A stretch of DNA of 64,000 nucleotides from Lactarius indigo (Eukaryota; Basidiomycota; Agaricomycetes; Russulales; Russulaceae): NCBI GenBank assembly GCA_025766275.1, contig JAFKAC010000047.1, forward strand, positions 310,001-374,000. Reading direction: 5' to 3'. The position numbers and the translations under genes are program-made. A model generated the notes under the pieces. The model ran no database searches. It was not told where the DNA came from and worked only from the letters and a program-made list of their open reading frames with translations. Positions 44,481-56,300 of this stretch are shown piece by piece (within the stretch, counting starts at the first letter, position 1; every line of letters starts with the position of its first letter).

Positions 44481-44648
44481 CTAGGTGAAATGAATCATGC
44501 TTGTAAAAAGTGCGTGTTGGTTCAAGTAGGACGCACAAGGACTATCCGACAGGGACTCCCCTGTCTCAGCTCGAGGCTGGCCCACCGAAACGGCAAGAGC
44601 AAAAGTAGTGAGAGAAAGTACAAGAGTGGTTCTCGTGAACGCCATCAT
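44481..44648 (-). CDS. Short ORF with signal peptide (55 aa)
   Basis: Minus strand, start MMAFTRTTLVLSLTTFALAV, a clear secretory leader, followed by a 32-residue tail with one Cys and ending ALFTSMIHFT. It is homologous to the two ORFs of unit 1. A TATA-like box is 78 nt upstream (44726-44733). The open frame downstream of the stop (to 44323 in another frame) suggests a frameshift or intron, so the mature protein may be longer. Possible small secreted protein; function unknown. Confidence 0.4.
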   Translation of the reverse strand: MMAFTRTTLVLSLTTFALAVSVGQPRAETGESLSDSPCASYLNQHALFTSMIHFT

Positions 44649-44725
44649 TTTCGCAATTGGATGAACTGGTGGTGAAGAAGAGAGAGGTCGAGGTTGGAAA
44701 TGACGATGACGAGGTTGCGAGGACT

Positions 44726-44733
44726 TATTTATA
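44726..44733 (-). promoter_or_regulatory. TATA box upstream of the secreted ORF, unit 2
   Basis: TATAAATA on the minus strand, at a position conserved with unit 1 relative to the ATG. Confidence 0.5.
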
Positions 44734-44943
44734 CCTAAGGTCGCATGAATATTGCCTATCAAGGGTAAGTGCCTTTCAAGCTTCAACGTTCAACGTTCAA
44801 CGCCCAGTGACTCGGCGCGCATATACTGTGTGTTCTATGAATACTACAGCAGTAACGCACTAGTAAAACAAGTATAAGTTAGCAGGCCTAGATCTAGCCT
44901 AGTACTAAGTACCGCAGTGAATGGAACACGTAATTGAGTGATA

Positions 44944-45581
44944 CAGTCGACTCCCTCTTATCCGATACCTCTCCGTCATGGCCAAAAGCTATCGGTTATG
45001 AGGGAGTATCGGGTCATAGGAAAGGCGCCTATTTGGCTGTATTTGATATACGACATACCACCTCCGAGTCCCTTGTCTACCAAGGTATTTCCAGCCCCCT
45101 TGTCTAACCACATCTCATCGTCTTCGGAAATTGGTTGTTTATTCTTGAGACGAGTGGTGAGATGACCCTTTTTAGCAGTGATATGTCTCTTCAGTGAGGC
45201 GAGGCCCTTTTTCAGGACCTCAAGAGGCACAGAAGTCATAGAGCGAGGCGGGCACAGGAGGTTCAGTATCAGTATTCACGAGTCCAACTAAATTTTTTTT
45301 TTTTTTTCTAATTTAATACACTATACTGCATCGGAATTAGCTTGGACAAAGTGGTAGTGCAATCCCCAAACCCGATAGTTTGACATTCAAAACTTGGTTC
45401 AACATTCAACCACTGGCCAAGTATCGGTTACCGATGTGTGATCCCTCCCAAATCTGGTATCGGATATCGGGTACTGCGTATCTATCGGTTATCCCTGCAA
45501 ACCAACCTCGTTTTGACAAAAAGCTATCGGGTATGAGGGAGTATCGGTGAATAGGAGTACCGGATAAGAGGGAGTCGACTG
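44944..45581. mobile_element. Short Tc1/mariner-pogo-like DNA transposon (MITE)
   Basis: A 638-bp element with near-perfect terminal inverted repeats starting CAGTCGACTCCCTCTTATCC on both ends, flanked by TA on each side (44942-44943, 45582-45583). Near both ends the direct-orientation motif AGCTATCGGKTATGAGGGAG recurs. A minus-strand frame (44976-45239) encodes SLKRHITAKKGHLTTRLKNK and QPISEDDEMWLD, which looks like a piece of a fungal transposon-associated protein. No DDE transposase is present, so it is non-autonomous. Confidence 0.8.
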
Positions 45582-45583
45582 TA

Positions 45584-46753
45584 ATTAAGTTCCATGTCGC
45601 AGACCAAATCCAGACACGCGATTGGTAGGCACAAACCTTGCTCCCTGCCAAGCGAGAAGTATGGCGTACTGTATCATAGGGTATAAGCGTAGAGCGGAGA
45701 AGAGGCCAACTAGTTCCGCAATGATCCTGGAGACCCAGGTTATTCATGCCCGAAGTGGCCCGAGTCGGAACATAGACCACATTCGCAACTGAAGCAGTCG
45801 CCTCTGATAGGGGCATTCCGTCTCAGTATTTCAACTCACATATCGTGCCCTATAGCCAGACACGACCGCGACAATCAAGGCTGCGCGCGCATATTGGCAG
45901 TCGGTTGGCCTGGGTGAATTCCGTCGAAGAGCCGTGGAGCGAGAAGAAATAGATAATATTCTGGAGGGTCTGCAGGTACCAGAAAATTGTGCCACCTGCA
46001 GAAGAGGGAGCACATAAGATCGAGGCCGCGAATCAAGAGGTTCACTGACAATAAAAGCGTTCTCATTTCGGCCTATGACGAGTACTTCGGAAAATCGGGA
46101 AATGATATCGACTGTCGGGTTGGACGAACTCGGGTTGGATGAACTTGACGGGCACGGCGGAGCGGCTTACAAAATGTTCACACAAGTGGGGCACCTTGGG
46201 ATAATCAGAAAATGAAAATTTCACTGGGAAGCACCAGTCGTGAATAACAATGACGGGTGGTTCAACGAGCAGCACTGTACATTCATTGGATCTGGCATTA
46301 GGATCGTCTTCACACACTCTTGCAGCCTGAGATGGACTACAGCACGTCTAACGGTCGAAAAAAGTACACGCGCGGGCGACCTCATGTCAGCGTACCACCA
46401 ATCTGGGCTTAGTTATCATGTACTATAATCAGTACGATCCTCGGTCGCGGAAAACCTTTGTTCTAAAACCTTATCGCCGATGCCACCGTCGTTGTAATTG
46501 CCACTGACAGATGGCCCGCTTTGGCGTTGGGAGGCGTCGCGATCCTCGATCAGTAAATATGTTCGATTCCAGCCCAGAGGAAGGTGATGGGACAACTCGC
46601 CAAACAGTTTACCGTAGCGAAATCGTAATGCGCCCGCGCGGAGGTTGCGCCCCAGTGTCATAACTACGCTTTGGGCTCAGTGCTTGCACGGGCTGTATCA
46701 TGGCTGCTGTATCAGTATGAGAACGCAGCCTGGTCCGTTGGTTCGATCGATGT
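45584..46753. other. Intergenic, no gene supported
   Basis: Several unrelated short open frames on both strands, none with a motif I recognise. The right end holds the 3' side of the DUS2 gene. Confidence 0.4.
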
Positions 46754-48303
46754 TTACATTACTGGAAGAGGTGCATTAGGTGCGGGTTCGGGTTCTGGTC
46801 TCGGCGGGAGAGCGAGGGGTGTCGGTGTACTCGGGTCGCGCCTCGAAACGCCTGCGGGGACGAGGATCCGGTGTTCGTTCGCAGGGAGTAGAGGAGCGTC
46901 GTGGACGACCGCGGGTTCGGGATTTCCGCGCCACCCAGGAGGTGTGCTCACCGTCTCTTCGCAGGACTTGGGTGCCAGCTGCGATGCTGGCCGCGGCGAG
47001 GAGATGGTATCGTCCTTCGCGGGGAGAAGAATGGGCGGTGCTGTCGCACGGGCGTCGATGGCGGCTTTTACGGCGGCGAACTCGTCGCCGCCTGTCCAGT
47101 CCTTCACGAGGGCGTCAAGGTCGGCATAGCCCTTGGCTTTGATGATCGCATTGCGCAGCGCCTTGTTGGCGGACTTGCGGCTCTTCAATTGGGAGATACA
47201 GAACTTGGTCGACGCCCAGTGGTTATCCAGATATTTGCACTATACCCGCGGAAGAAGCTCAGCAGTTAAGTCTGTGAACGAGGGCGCGATAGGAGGGGGA
47301 GCGGACGGTACGTACGAGGCGCAGGTAGGGCAAGATGAAAGTGTCCTCGAGGTCGGTGAGCGGATGAGGCGAGAAAACGGTTGGATTCGCCTCGGCAGCA
47401 GTGGCGATCATGACGGAATCCGCACCGGTTATCGCGCGAATTCGGCGCGCGTCCTCAAACCCGACACAGTCGCCATTCTCGATGACCGCGACATCGCGCC
47501 CGAGGCCCTTGACAAAATCGACGATCTCCTTGAGGCGGTGGACGAGCGCACGCTCGCGCGGGCGCATATTGCGCGTGCGGCAGTGGATCGTGAGGCAATT
47601 GACGCCCGTGTTGACGATGCGCTCGACGAGGGCGAGCGTATCTTGTTGCGTCGGGAGCAGGCGGATCTTCGCGGAGACGGAGATACGAGGGGGTAGTTCG
47701 CGGCGGAGGGCGGTGAGAATGGAACAGAGGAGGTCGGGGTTCGTCAGAAGGGCGGCGCCCATGCCCGAATGGGTCGAGAAGGGCTTCGGGCAGCCACAGT
47801 TGAGCTCGACGCCGGACACATCGTCCACGACCAAGCGCGCGGCTTGCACAGCGAGGTCCGGGTCAGCAGAGCCAACCTGGAATATCAGGTAGGGCTTCTC
47901 GATGGGATGGCAAGTAAACATGGCACGCTCGTGCTTGCCGTTATACGAGATGGTCCCTGATACAGCTAAAAAAATCACTGTTAGGATTGCTACGAAGGGC
48001 AGAAGTCAACACACGTACGATCCACGACGCGCTCGGCGTGCAACATTGCTTTGTCAACCATCTCCGGACCCCATACGAGCTTTGCACCGTGCTTCAGAGC
48101 AAAGAGTCGCGTCGGAACTGCGCATAGAGTTACGATATTTGCAAGGGAACTCGAACGTTGAGCGACCTACGCGCGCCAGAACGAACCATCGGTGCTAGCA
48201 TGACACCATTTTTGTAGTCATCGGGTGTGAGCCCGTCCAGTCGAGGACGCTTGATGTTGGGAATAGGTGAAGGAGAAGGAGAAGAAAGAGAACGTCGAGA
48301 CAT
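46754..48303 (-). CDS. DUS2: tRNA-dihydrouridine(20) synthase
   Basis: Four exons (48171-48303, 48019-48117, 47316-47965, 46754-47239) give 455 residues with matching phases. The flavin-barrel start VMLAPMVRSGALPTRLFAL spans the first splice, and KLVWGPEMVDKAML follows. The catalytic Cys is in VELNCGCPKPFSTHSGMGAA. IHCRTRNMRPRERA and ENGDCV complete the signature, with a helical tRNA-binding part after KYLDNHWASTKFC. The enzyme reduces U20 in the tRNA D-loop using FMN and NADPH. The last 100 residues are Pro-rich and probably disordered. It shares a very short promoter region with EXO84. Confidence 0.92.
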
Positions 48304-48402
48304 TCTGAAAAGCCGAGGCCAATGCGAGGCCGAGAAGAATGTTCTCATCAAGTGAACCCGGCCCGGCACTGTCAGTCAATTTGGATATCAACGGCGACGG
48401 CG
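48304..48402. promoter_or_regulatory. Bidirectional promoter between DUS2 and EXO84
   Basis: Only 99 bp separate the two start codons, so both genes must start transcription within this gap or within each other's 5' end. No TATA box is visible. Confidence 0.6.
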
Positions 48403-51383
48403 ATGGAGTCGCTTCGCAGCAAAACGGTTCGTAAAGGACCAAGACCAGCTGCAGCAAAGTTAAATAAACCTAGCAAAAATGCTCGAAAATCCAGGGTCGA
48501 CGACAAGATCAAACGGCGCATGTCAGCGCGCTATGCTACGATCTCTGCTCCCACTCCCACCGACACCTCTCCGCCGTCGGTGCCGACAATACCACTCGAT
48601 CTACGTGGCGCTGGCCTCGTCCCGATAAAAGAGCAAGACGATATCTCACAAGTGCAAACCCCGACAAAGGAAGACCTCCGTGCGGCAGAAAACAGGCTGC
48701 TCGATGTTGAAGACTTTGATCCAGATGCTTGTTTGTGGCCCTCAATCGACTCCTCACCCTGTCGGGCTCACCTTTTCCTCAGACCTCAAGCTGAAACTTG
48801 CCAATTCAACTGAGGCTGAGCTTCGCTTGCTACAGTCATCCTTACGAAACTCAAAGGACGAGGTCGCAGCTGATTTGCAGCGAAATGTGTTTAAAAAGTG
48901 CCCGCTTCCCGCGATTCTGTTCCGCATACATCTTACAAATGCCACACAGCTACGCTCAATTTGTCCATATCTCCAAGGAAATAGGCATACTCGAGAATGA
49001 AATGCTGGGGCTCAAAGAGAGCCTCGCTGAATGGAAGAGCATGCCCTCCGTCCTTCACATCGAGGAGTCTGCCTCCGTCGCTGGTCCGCCGCCTCACCTT
49101 CCTTCCTCACAAAAGCATTGACTTTCTCTTAGACCGTCGGCGCAACGTCCGTTCTTCTGTCGCTGACCTGCGCGTGCTATATGCGCACCAGATGCAGAAT
49201 TTACACACTCAGATCGAGGGATCGGCCAAATTCGTGCCGACGACACCTGGCCGGCATGTCGTTGCAGAGATGGACAGCATATTCGTGCTTAATGCAGCGA
49301 CGTACAAGCCGATGAGTGCCGTGCGTTTCGTGCTTCTTGACGATGCCGTCCTCGTGGCTCGCAGGCGCCGTCGTCGTAATGCGTCTGAAAGCGACAAACT
49401 TGTCGCTGACCGTTGCTGGCCGCTTAACGAAATGCTCGTATTGGATACGAAGGATACCGCTAGTATGTGATACAACCTACTCTCCGCGTATATACGTGTC
49501 TTAGCGGCATCTCGCAGCACTCGTCAATGTCTTCAAAATCAAACATGGAAAGGAGACGCACGTGTATCGCACGGACTCCGCTTCAGACAAGAAAAGCCTA
49601 CTTTCGCAGTTTCGTCACGTTGCAGAAGAACTGGCTGCGAAGAAGCGCAAGGAACGTGAGGGCGAACACGAAAGACGAAAGAGCTTATGGACTGGAGGCG
49701 GCGTGCGTTGCCTCGATTCTTGCCTTCCGTCCGTCGATTCCGACCTCCGTCACTTCACAGAGCGGTTCAGTCGCTATGGGAGACATCCCTCCCGTTCCCG
49801 ATTGGATGTCCGATCTCGCGCAGCAAGCGGGCATGAGCGACAGCGCGAAAGAAAACGCAGAACGGGACGCCCGATGGATTGGCGATTTTGCGGATGAGTT
49901 AAACGTGGCAATTGCCTTGCGAGAGTGGGATAGAGCAGTTGAACTCGTCGAGCAAGGTGTGTTCTTCCGACTTCACATCAGCTTGTAATTTTTCTCACGT
50001 CAGCACAGGCCAGGCGAAGCTCGCCACTATGCCCCTCTTGGCAACAAAGCTCACTCCATTGACGGCCTCGCTCACCTCCGCTCTGTTACAAGCGCTTTCT
50101 TATCCACAAAACCATAAGGAGGCGGTCAAGAAGCTTATCGCCCTACTCATTCGTCTCGATGCAGGCGCCGCCGCGCGCACAACATTTCTCGCTGCGCGGA
50201 CGGAGACAGCGCGCCGGCTTGTGCGCATGATCCGCTTCGACGGTCATATCGGAACTTACATCAACGACCTCTCGACCACCATCTTCACTGTCATCAAGCA
50301 CACGGCGGACTGGTTCCTTGCGAGCTTCAAGGAGAACGAAGTTGCGAGTAGTGAGTGGTCCCGTTTTGGTCATGTACCCCCAGCTCACTATTTGAAGGCT
50401 TCATCGAATGGGCAAAGAGCCAGATAGAAACTTTTGCAGAGATGTTCAGGATACAGGTATTTTGCACAGACGTGGACAAGAGCGTCGTCGACGAGGCTCT
50501 CAGTATCACTCATAACCAAAGTCGCAAGGTCTGTGCTCGGTCTTCCCTAATCGGCTTCTGACCTTTAATTTGTACAAAGCTCCTTCAAGAGTTTGGCCTT
50601 GACTTTCGCTTCATTCTAGACGCGCTCCTTGTCGCAAATCCCCTGGAAAACGTCTCCCCACAAGTCCCGATTCTTGCCCCTGCACCGAAAGCAGCGCTTC
50701 CTACGCGGGCAGATATACCTTCCCGTTCTGCACGCAGCACACCAGCGCCTCCAGAACCAATACTGGGTTCCGCACTTACATCGTCTCCCGCCATGACACC
50801 GGAACTGCCCGCACGCTCAGGGCGGAACACCCCACTGTCAGCGCCCGCGCCAGACTTGCCCGCCCGCACTCTGCGCAGCGCGCCTGTATCCTCGCCTCTT
50901 CCCACAACAACGACTGCGGCGAGCACGCCCCCGCCGCTCCCGCGCACGTTCTCGTCAGCAAGCCACCCCTCTACATCCTCGCTCTCGCTATCATCGTCCC
51001 CCTCGCCGACCTTCGCAACCCCAATCACTCGCCGCACACGCTCACCACGCCCCCCGCCCTCCGCCTCTGTGAAAACCTCGAGCCGCTCAGCGACGCCGGC
51101 GCAGCCGCCGATCACTCCTCCCCGCGGATCGGCCCCCACCCCCTCGCGCGCCGGCACGCCCACTCCTGGGCGCGCGCCAACGCCGACGCCTTCGTCCGTC
51201 CGCTCGCCATCGCCCGCACCCGTGCCGCTGGCAGCTCCGGCGCCGCGCATGGGCACGTTCCCGCTCTCCGCGCGCGGGATTAACCCTGCGCCACCGCCGC
51301 GCTCGCGCGATCGACCTGGGAGCGCCGCGGGGAGGGAACGGCCACCGCCTGTAAGCGTGCCGAGGCGGGAGGGGTACTTTTAG
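48403..51383 (+). CDS. EXO84: Exocyst complex component Exo84
   Basis: Multi-exon gene from ATG 48403 (MESLRSKTVRKGPRPAAAKL) to TAG 51381-51383. Visible parts in order: a basic N-terminus, a helical Vps51/Exo84-type segment (FVHISKEIGILENEMLGLKE), a PH domain (EMDSIFVLNAATYKPMSAVR, VLLDDAVLVARRRRRR, WPLNEMLVLDTKD, and HVYRTDSASDKKSLLSQFRH in the next exon), then the helical C-terminal domain (WIGDFADELNVAIALREWDR, LDAGAAARTTFLAARTETAR, FDGHIGTYINDLSTTIFTVI). The last 230 residues are a Ser/Pro/Thr-rich tail ending RPPPVSVPRREGYF. Exo84 is a subunit of the exocyst, which tethers secretory vesicles at the growing hyphal tip. Two or three internal splice sites are inferred rather than proven. 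Confidence 0.9.
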
Positions 51384-53368
51384 ATTGTATTTGTGTAGTA
51401 AATTTACCGGTCGTCGATTGTTTCTTTTTTTGGGTGGTCTTATCTTTCAAGTTGGGTGGGAAGCGCAAACGTTTTGCATACACGAGCGCCTATCCTGCTT
51501 AATCCGAGCAATCACGGCGTTTTGTACCCATACTCTCAAGTCGTGATTTCCTTGAGATGACAAAGACCACGAATTGAAGAAAACCACTGAACAAGGGTAC
51601 AGTACTACTCTCTCTTTTCTCGTTGCGCCTGGCACCCATGTTTATTGCTACCGACTATTTATTACACCAGCACTGTCGATACTGAGGTGATCCACCCAAA
51701 AGACGACCTTTGTTCGCAGAAAGTTCAATATCCAAGGAGGGAGCACACGCTCATCAGCCGCCACGGCTATGCAGGACGTAGATATGAGAAGTACGTCCCC
51801 CATGGTTTCCAAGTTTTTTGGTGTCAGCGTCTACTCGCCTGCGCACGCCTTTGTACACTGTACATACACGCGCACCAAGGTGTGGCTGTGTGACCATCGA
51901 TCTGCACTTTCCCAGCAAGACCCGGAAGTCAATCCAAAAGGGTTTCACCGTAACTTGAACCATCACTCGCATTCCAAAATAGCAGAGACAAAGCTCATAC
52001 AAAAGAACGACCTTCATCACCCTCGGTCACCAGTCTCTCTTTTCCTTCTCCTCCCCCTTCTCTCGATCTTTTTTTATGTCATACTGGGAATTCCCCACGT
52101 GCTGTTCCAGAATATATTAACCCCTACTTTCTGTATCGACTGATTTCTGAAGTATTGTCTCCCCATAGCCGACTTCCACGACCCTGGAAACCCCACGTTC
52201 CCCGAGCGAGGAGCTCATACCCGCGGCGTCAATGGATTGCCTACTGGACTACTTGCATCTGGCGGATCGAGACAGCTTCTCGACGTCGGAAGAAGGGCCC
52301 ATCTGTGGCAGAGGACCATACTAACTTCTCGGCACGATCAGGATCGCCTCGCGGTGAATATCTGGACTGGCTGGACATGTACTGGCTGAACCGATTCCTA
52401 GGTTTAGTCAATACATGTCCGGCGATCGATGAAAACCCGCTCCTCGACAGTCATGCCGAAATCAACTACCGGATCCTTCGATAATTGGGGCACGCCACAC
52501 TCCTCGTAGATTTGACCGCTGAGCGAGCCTCCTTGCAAGTCGACGAGAGCAATGCTTGAAAGGTCCCTGGTCACGTCCGGACATCACCCAAACTACTCGG
52601 CTAGGTGACGGCGATTCGACTGGGAACGCCCCACAGCTTACCCCATGGGTCCCTTCCCTTCCCGGATGGCCTTACGACAATGTATAGTTCATATGGACCC
52701 CTCACGATTTCTCAGCACCGTCGCCCGCGCTGCCGATGAGTGCCTGACTCCCTCACGCCATTTCATGTGTTCATGGAGCGAGGGTGAGAAATATTCGACC
52801 CGGAGAAAGCATTGAAGCCCGGTTCTTCGCTCGTTCATGCAGTCACATCATCGGCAGAAGATGTCTTGGAATGATGTCGCGCTGATAACTGTCGGGGTCA
52901 AAATGCACTGGCGTGCTACTTGAGCTAATCGAACAGTTATCAGCATGTGTAAACTTCTAGTCAACACCTATCAACCGTGAGGTAGTTACTACCTCGCAGT
53001 TGATAGAAGTTGCACTTTGATATGTAAGTCACCGAGAAGGCCGATTTCGTACACAGCCATGTGGGTGACACGATGTAAACTCCCGAAGTGTAGAACGGAC
53101 TGTTTCTTGGACCGTTTGATGTTCGCTACTCATACCTATAGCTACCAGGGCCCATCTATTGCAACATTCACGTGACAATGTCCACTCAATCAGCGACGAT
53201 ATCGCAACGGTCGAGTTCCATTCATGCTCTATCCAGTGTTTCACGTGCGCCAGCACGCCCCCCCGTTAGACATAGAGTGGAGTTGATTAAGTGGCCTGCG
53301 GCGCTCGACGCCCTCGCCACCAGGCAATACTCCTTCTAAAAGACGTAATAGCAACGCAATCATATGTA
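51384..53368. other. Intergenic, no gene supported
   Basis: About 2 kb between EXO84 and the hAT element. Open frames such as 51769-52143 and 52155-52484 show no domain. It contains the 39-bp palindrome described separately. Confidence 0.4.
52968..53006. repeat. 39-bp near-perfect palindrome
   Basis: Arms CTATCAACCGTGAGGTAGT and ACTACCTCGCAGTTGATAG with one base between. The arms pair at 17 of 19 positions, and the two mismatches are of the G-T pairing type. A shorter inverted pair (GATAACTGT near 52886 and ACAGTTATC near 52934) lies just upstream. Confidence 0.6.
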
Positions 53369-53376
53369 GAGTAGGG
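53369..53376. repeat. hAT target-site duplication, left
   Basis: GAGTAGGG, identical to 56727-56734. Eight base pairs is the standard hAT length. Confidence 0.9.
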
Positions 53377-56300
53377 CAGTGTTGTGCCAGTCAGTGACTA
53401 GTCGTGAGAGTCAGGAAAGTCATCTGACCATGGGGTCAGTGACCGCAAATGACCGTGACTGTTCCCACGCCTACATCAGTTAGTGAGGTAATCGGTGTCA
53501 CCCAATTCGACAATTAATTTGTATGCATAAAAAACGAAGTCGTGTCGCGCGTGCATACTAGACAACGAATATACTATCCAGAGCGTGATCAATCTCTACG
53601 TCAACACCTTCCACTCCTGCTGGGTCCGAGTTGAGGAGCTCATAGAGCTCCAGTTCCTCGTTTAGGCTCCGAGACGCGCTGCGTTCATGTAATGATATCC
53701 AATTTTTTTCTGCGTGGTTAAAAAGGTCGACAATCGTAATTGAAATGGTTGACGGCATTTGTCCGTCCCCGTCGTCATTGTCGTAGTCTGATTGCCTGCC
53801 GAAAGACTCTGTAATGCGATTAAAATCATCAGTCTCACCATCCGACAACTGCTGCAACACAGGATCAATATCCATTGCAATGTCTCCTGCTTCATCGTCC
53901 AGCAGCGGTGGGGTGAGGAGGGACTCCAGTTGACCTGAGGAGGGACTTGCTCGTGATGTGGTCCCATAGAAGCGCTTCAGCCGCTGTTTGGTATCGCCGT
54001 TGCGCACGTGTTCATCGCGTATGTGCATTTTCAGTTCCGCGAGTGAGGTGAGGGTGGACTTTCCTAGACGATTCCTGAGCTTTGTGAGAGTGTTGCCGAA
54101 GACGCTGAACAACCGCTCGCATGAGGCAGAATTAGGACAAATGGACAAGATGTGAAGTGCGAGCTTAAAGAGTGGTGTTGGGGGGGAGCCGGCAGTGATG
54201 GGAACCATTCCCTCATATAGCTCAACCGGATCCGGGGACACGCCATTAGCCTGCGCCCTATCTTTGATGGGACCAGCATACGCTGCCAAGTCGCCGCCAT
54301 GCTCGCTGAAGTAGTCCTGGATGTTTGTGAAGAGTGTGTTTATATTGGCAGACAGCTGGTCGGGGGACTCGGTGATGGAGAAGAAGCGTTGATACAAACG
54401 CTTCAGCAGCGTAAACACGCCAGCTCGTGTGAGGAACGAAACTCGAGGAGAAAAGGCGGCGGTTTTGACAAACGGATTTAAAAGAACGGCTGCAATGAAG
54501 ATGTCCTGGTCTGCTTTCGCCCACCGCTTCTCGATGCTGTCGAGAATAGCTGTACATCCGATGGCATTGTCGGGGTCTTGATCCATGATTTCGCGATAAT
54601 ATATGCTGAGGGAGCCAAACGTGAGCAAGATCTGATCCAAACGACAGAATGCCGCTTGGGCCACATTTGCGGCTCTCGCAAGGGGTTCAAGATGCGTCTT
54701 GAGGCTGTATCAAAAAATATTAGACCGATACCACTGATCTCGGATTGACGTACCGAGCTAATGAGTGCCAGAAAGTGCTGTCCTCAATGACTGCTTTCAT
54801 TTCACGCGCCTTTCGTTTATTTGCTGCTGTCAAGCCCGGAGAGATGAAGACCTGTTGATCGGATGAAGCCATTGCGTCTTGAGTAATGAGGGTTCGGAGA
54901 GGGAGCTCGAGCTCGAGCAGACACTTGAAGGTGAGGTAGTGTGCTGTCCACCTTGTTAAGACCGCGCGAATCACAGTAAGCGGCGGCCGTCCGTTTTGCG
55001 TCTGAATCTCCCGAAGGCGGGCAAGGACATATGTCTTGCTGCGTAGCCAGCTGATGAGATCTGAGGCCATCTTGCTATGCTTGACATATATCGACTCGGC
55101 CTTGAAGTAGTCCCCGACAATGAGGTTCACCTTTGAAACGATTGTGTCAGTATAACGAAGAATATAAATAAATAAAAAGTCAAACCTGGTGCGCAAAACA
55201 GTCAGGGCATACAAGGTGTGGAAAACGCGCAAGTAGTAGCTTTCGTGCTTTTCGAGATTCGCCAGATGCATCTGTCGTGAACGCGACAACAGTGACCTTC
55301 CATTCTGACTGAAGACGCTCGAGTACTTCCACCATTAGATTATATAGATTGTTGGCCATCTTTTTTTCGTTAGACGCGTCATGAACATTCACTGTATGGA
55401 CCTAGTTCTAGTCAGATACAGTGTGCTCGTCGTAATAAAAGCGCCATACCTTCTTATCAACCATGATCATAAACGCGATGTAATGATGGAAATTTTCGCC
55501 TGTCCAGCCATCGCACGAGGCAGTTGCGTTCTTGCCACTTACCCGTTGCTTTGCCTTCTGTTGTAATTCGTTGAGTGTTCACGGCAGAAGACGTTTGGTA
55601 AGAACTTTTCAACTTGGCGACTTGGCCTGCGGAACAAAGTCGTTGCAAAAATCCAGCCACTCTGGGTTTTCCACCCACGAGAGCGGAAATCCCGCCGCTG
55701 CAGTGATGCGTGTGATTCGTTCCTCAAAGCGCGCCTGTTGTATGTCTGACCAGGTCGGTTCGGCGAGTGCTTGAGGGTTAAGTGAAGAGGGACGAGATGC
55801 GCCGCGTCGAGATCGAGATTGAGATCGAGATGGGATTTGCGGGAAGTTGAAGGGAGAGGCACCGCGGCTAGACGATGAGGTGGAGATAGAGGAGGCAACA
55901 GAGGGCTCTCATTCAAAATCAGAATAAGATCCCCTTGATACGACCGAGAGGGTGTACGGGGACTGGAAGGTCTCAGAAGATGTTTGAACATGGAACGCAG
56001 GTAGTTGACCCAGATACGGTGATATGCTGCGTTGTCGGAATAGCGATGACGATGCCTCAGGATCTTCGGATTCTTCCTCCATATCGCGACGGGTCCTTTT
56101 GCCAGCTGCAGTGGTTCCCAACACACGATCTTTATGTGCCTGAGCTTTCTCAAGCACTGCTGGGGGCTGAAGATCACAGAGTCGAAGATGATTGACCAGC
56201 CCCTCTGTACGTGCTGATAACCACCCGCGGCCAGCCTCATTCTGCCTAACCGAAAAAACTAATCGAAAAGAAATTGAGCTAAGAAATTTTGATGTGATAG

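Larger units (their letters stand above)
43870..44830. repeat. Tandem duplication, unit 2
   Basis: Diverged partner of 42330-43320, same orientation. Both end in a TTGAA/TTCAA-rich stretch followed by CAGTGACT. Confidence 0.7.

Noticed and set aside
42850..44648. Hydrophobin identity for the small secreted ORFs
   Set aside because: The leader is suggestive, but the eight-cysteine pattern that defines hydrophobins is absent in every frame examined.
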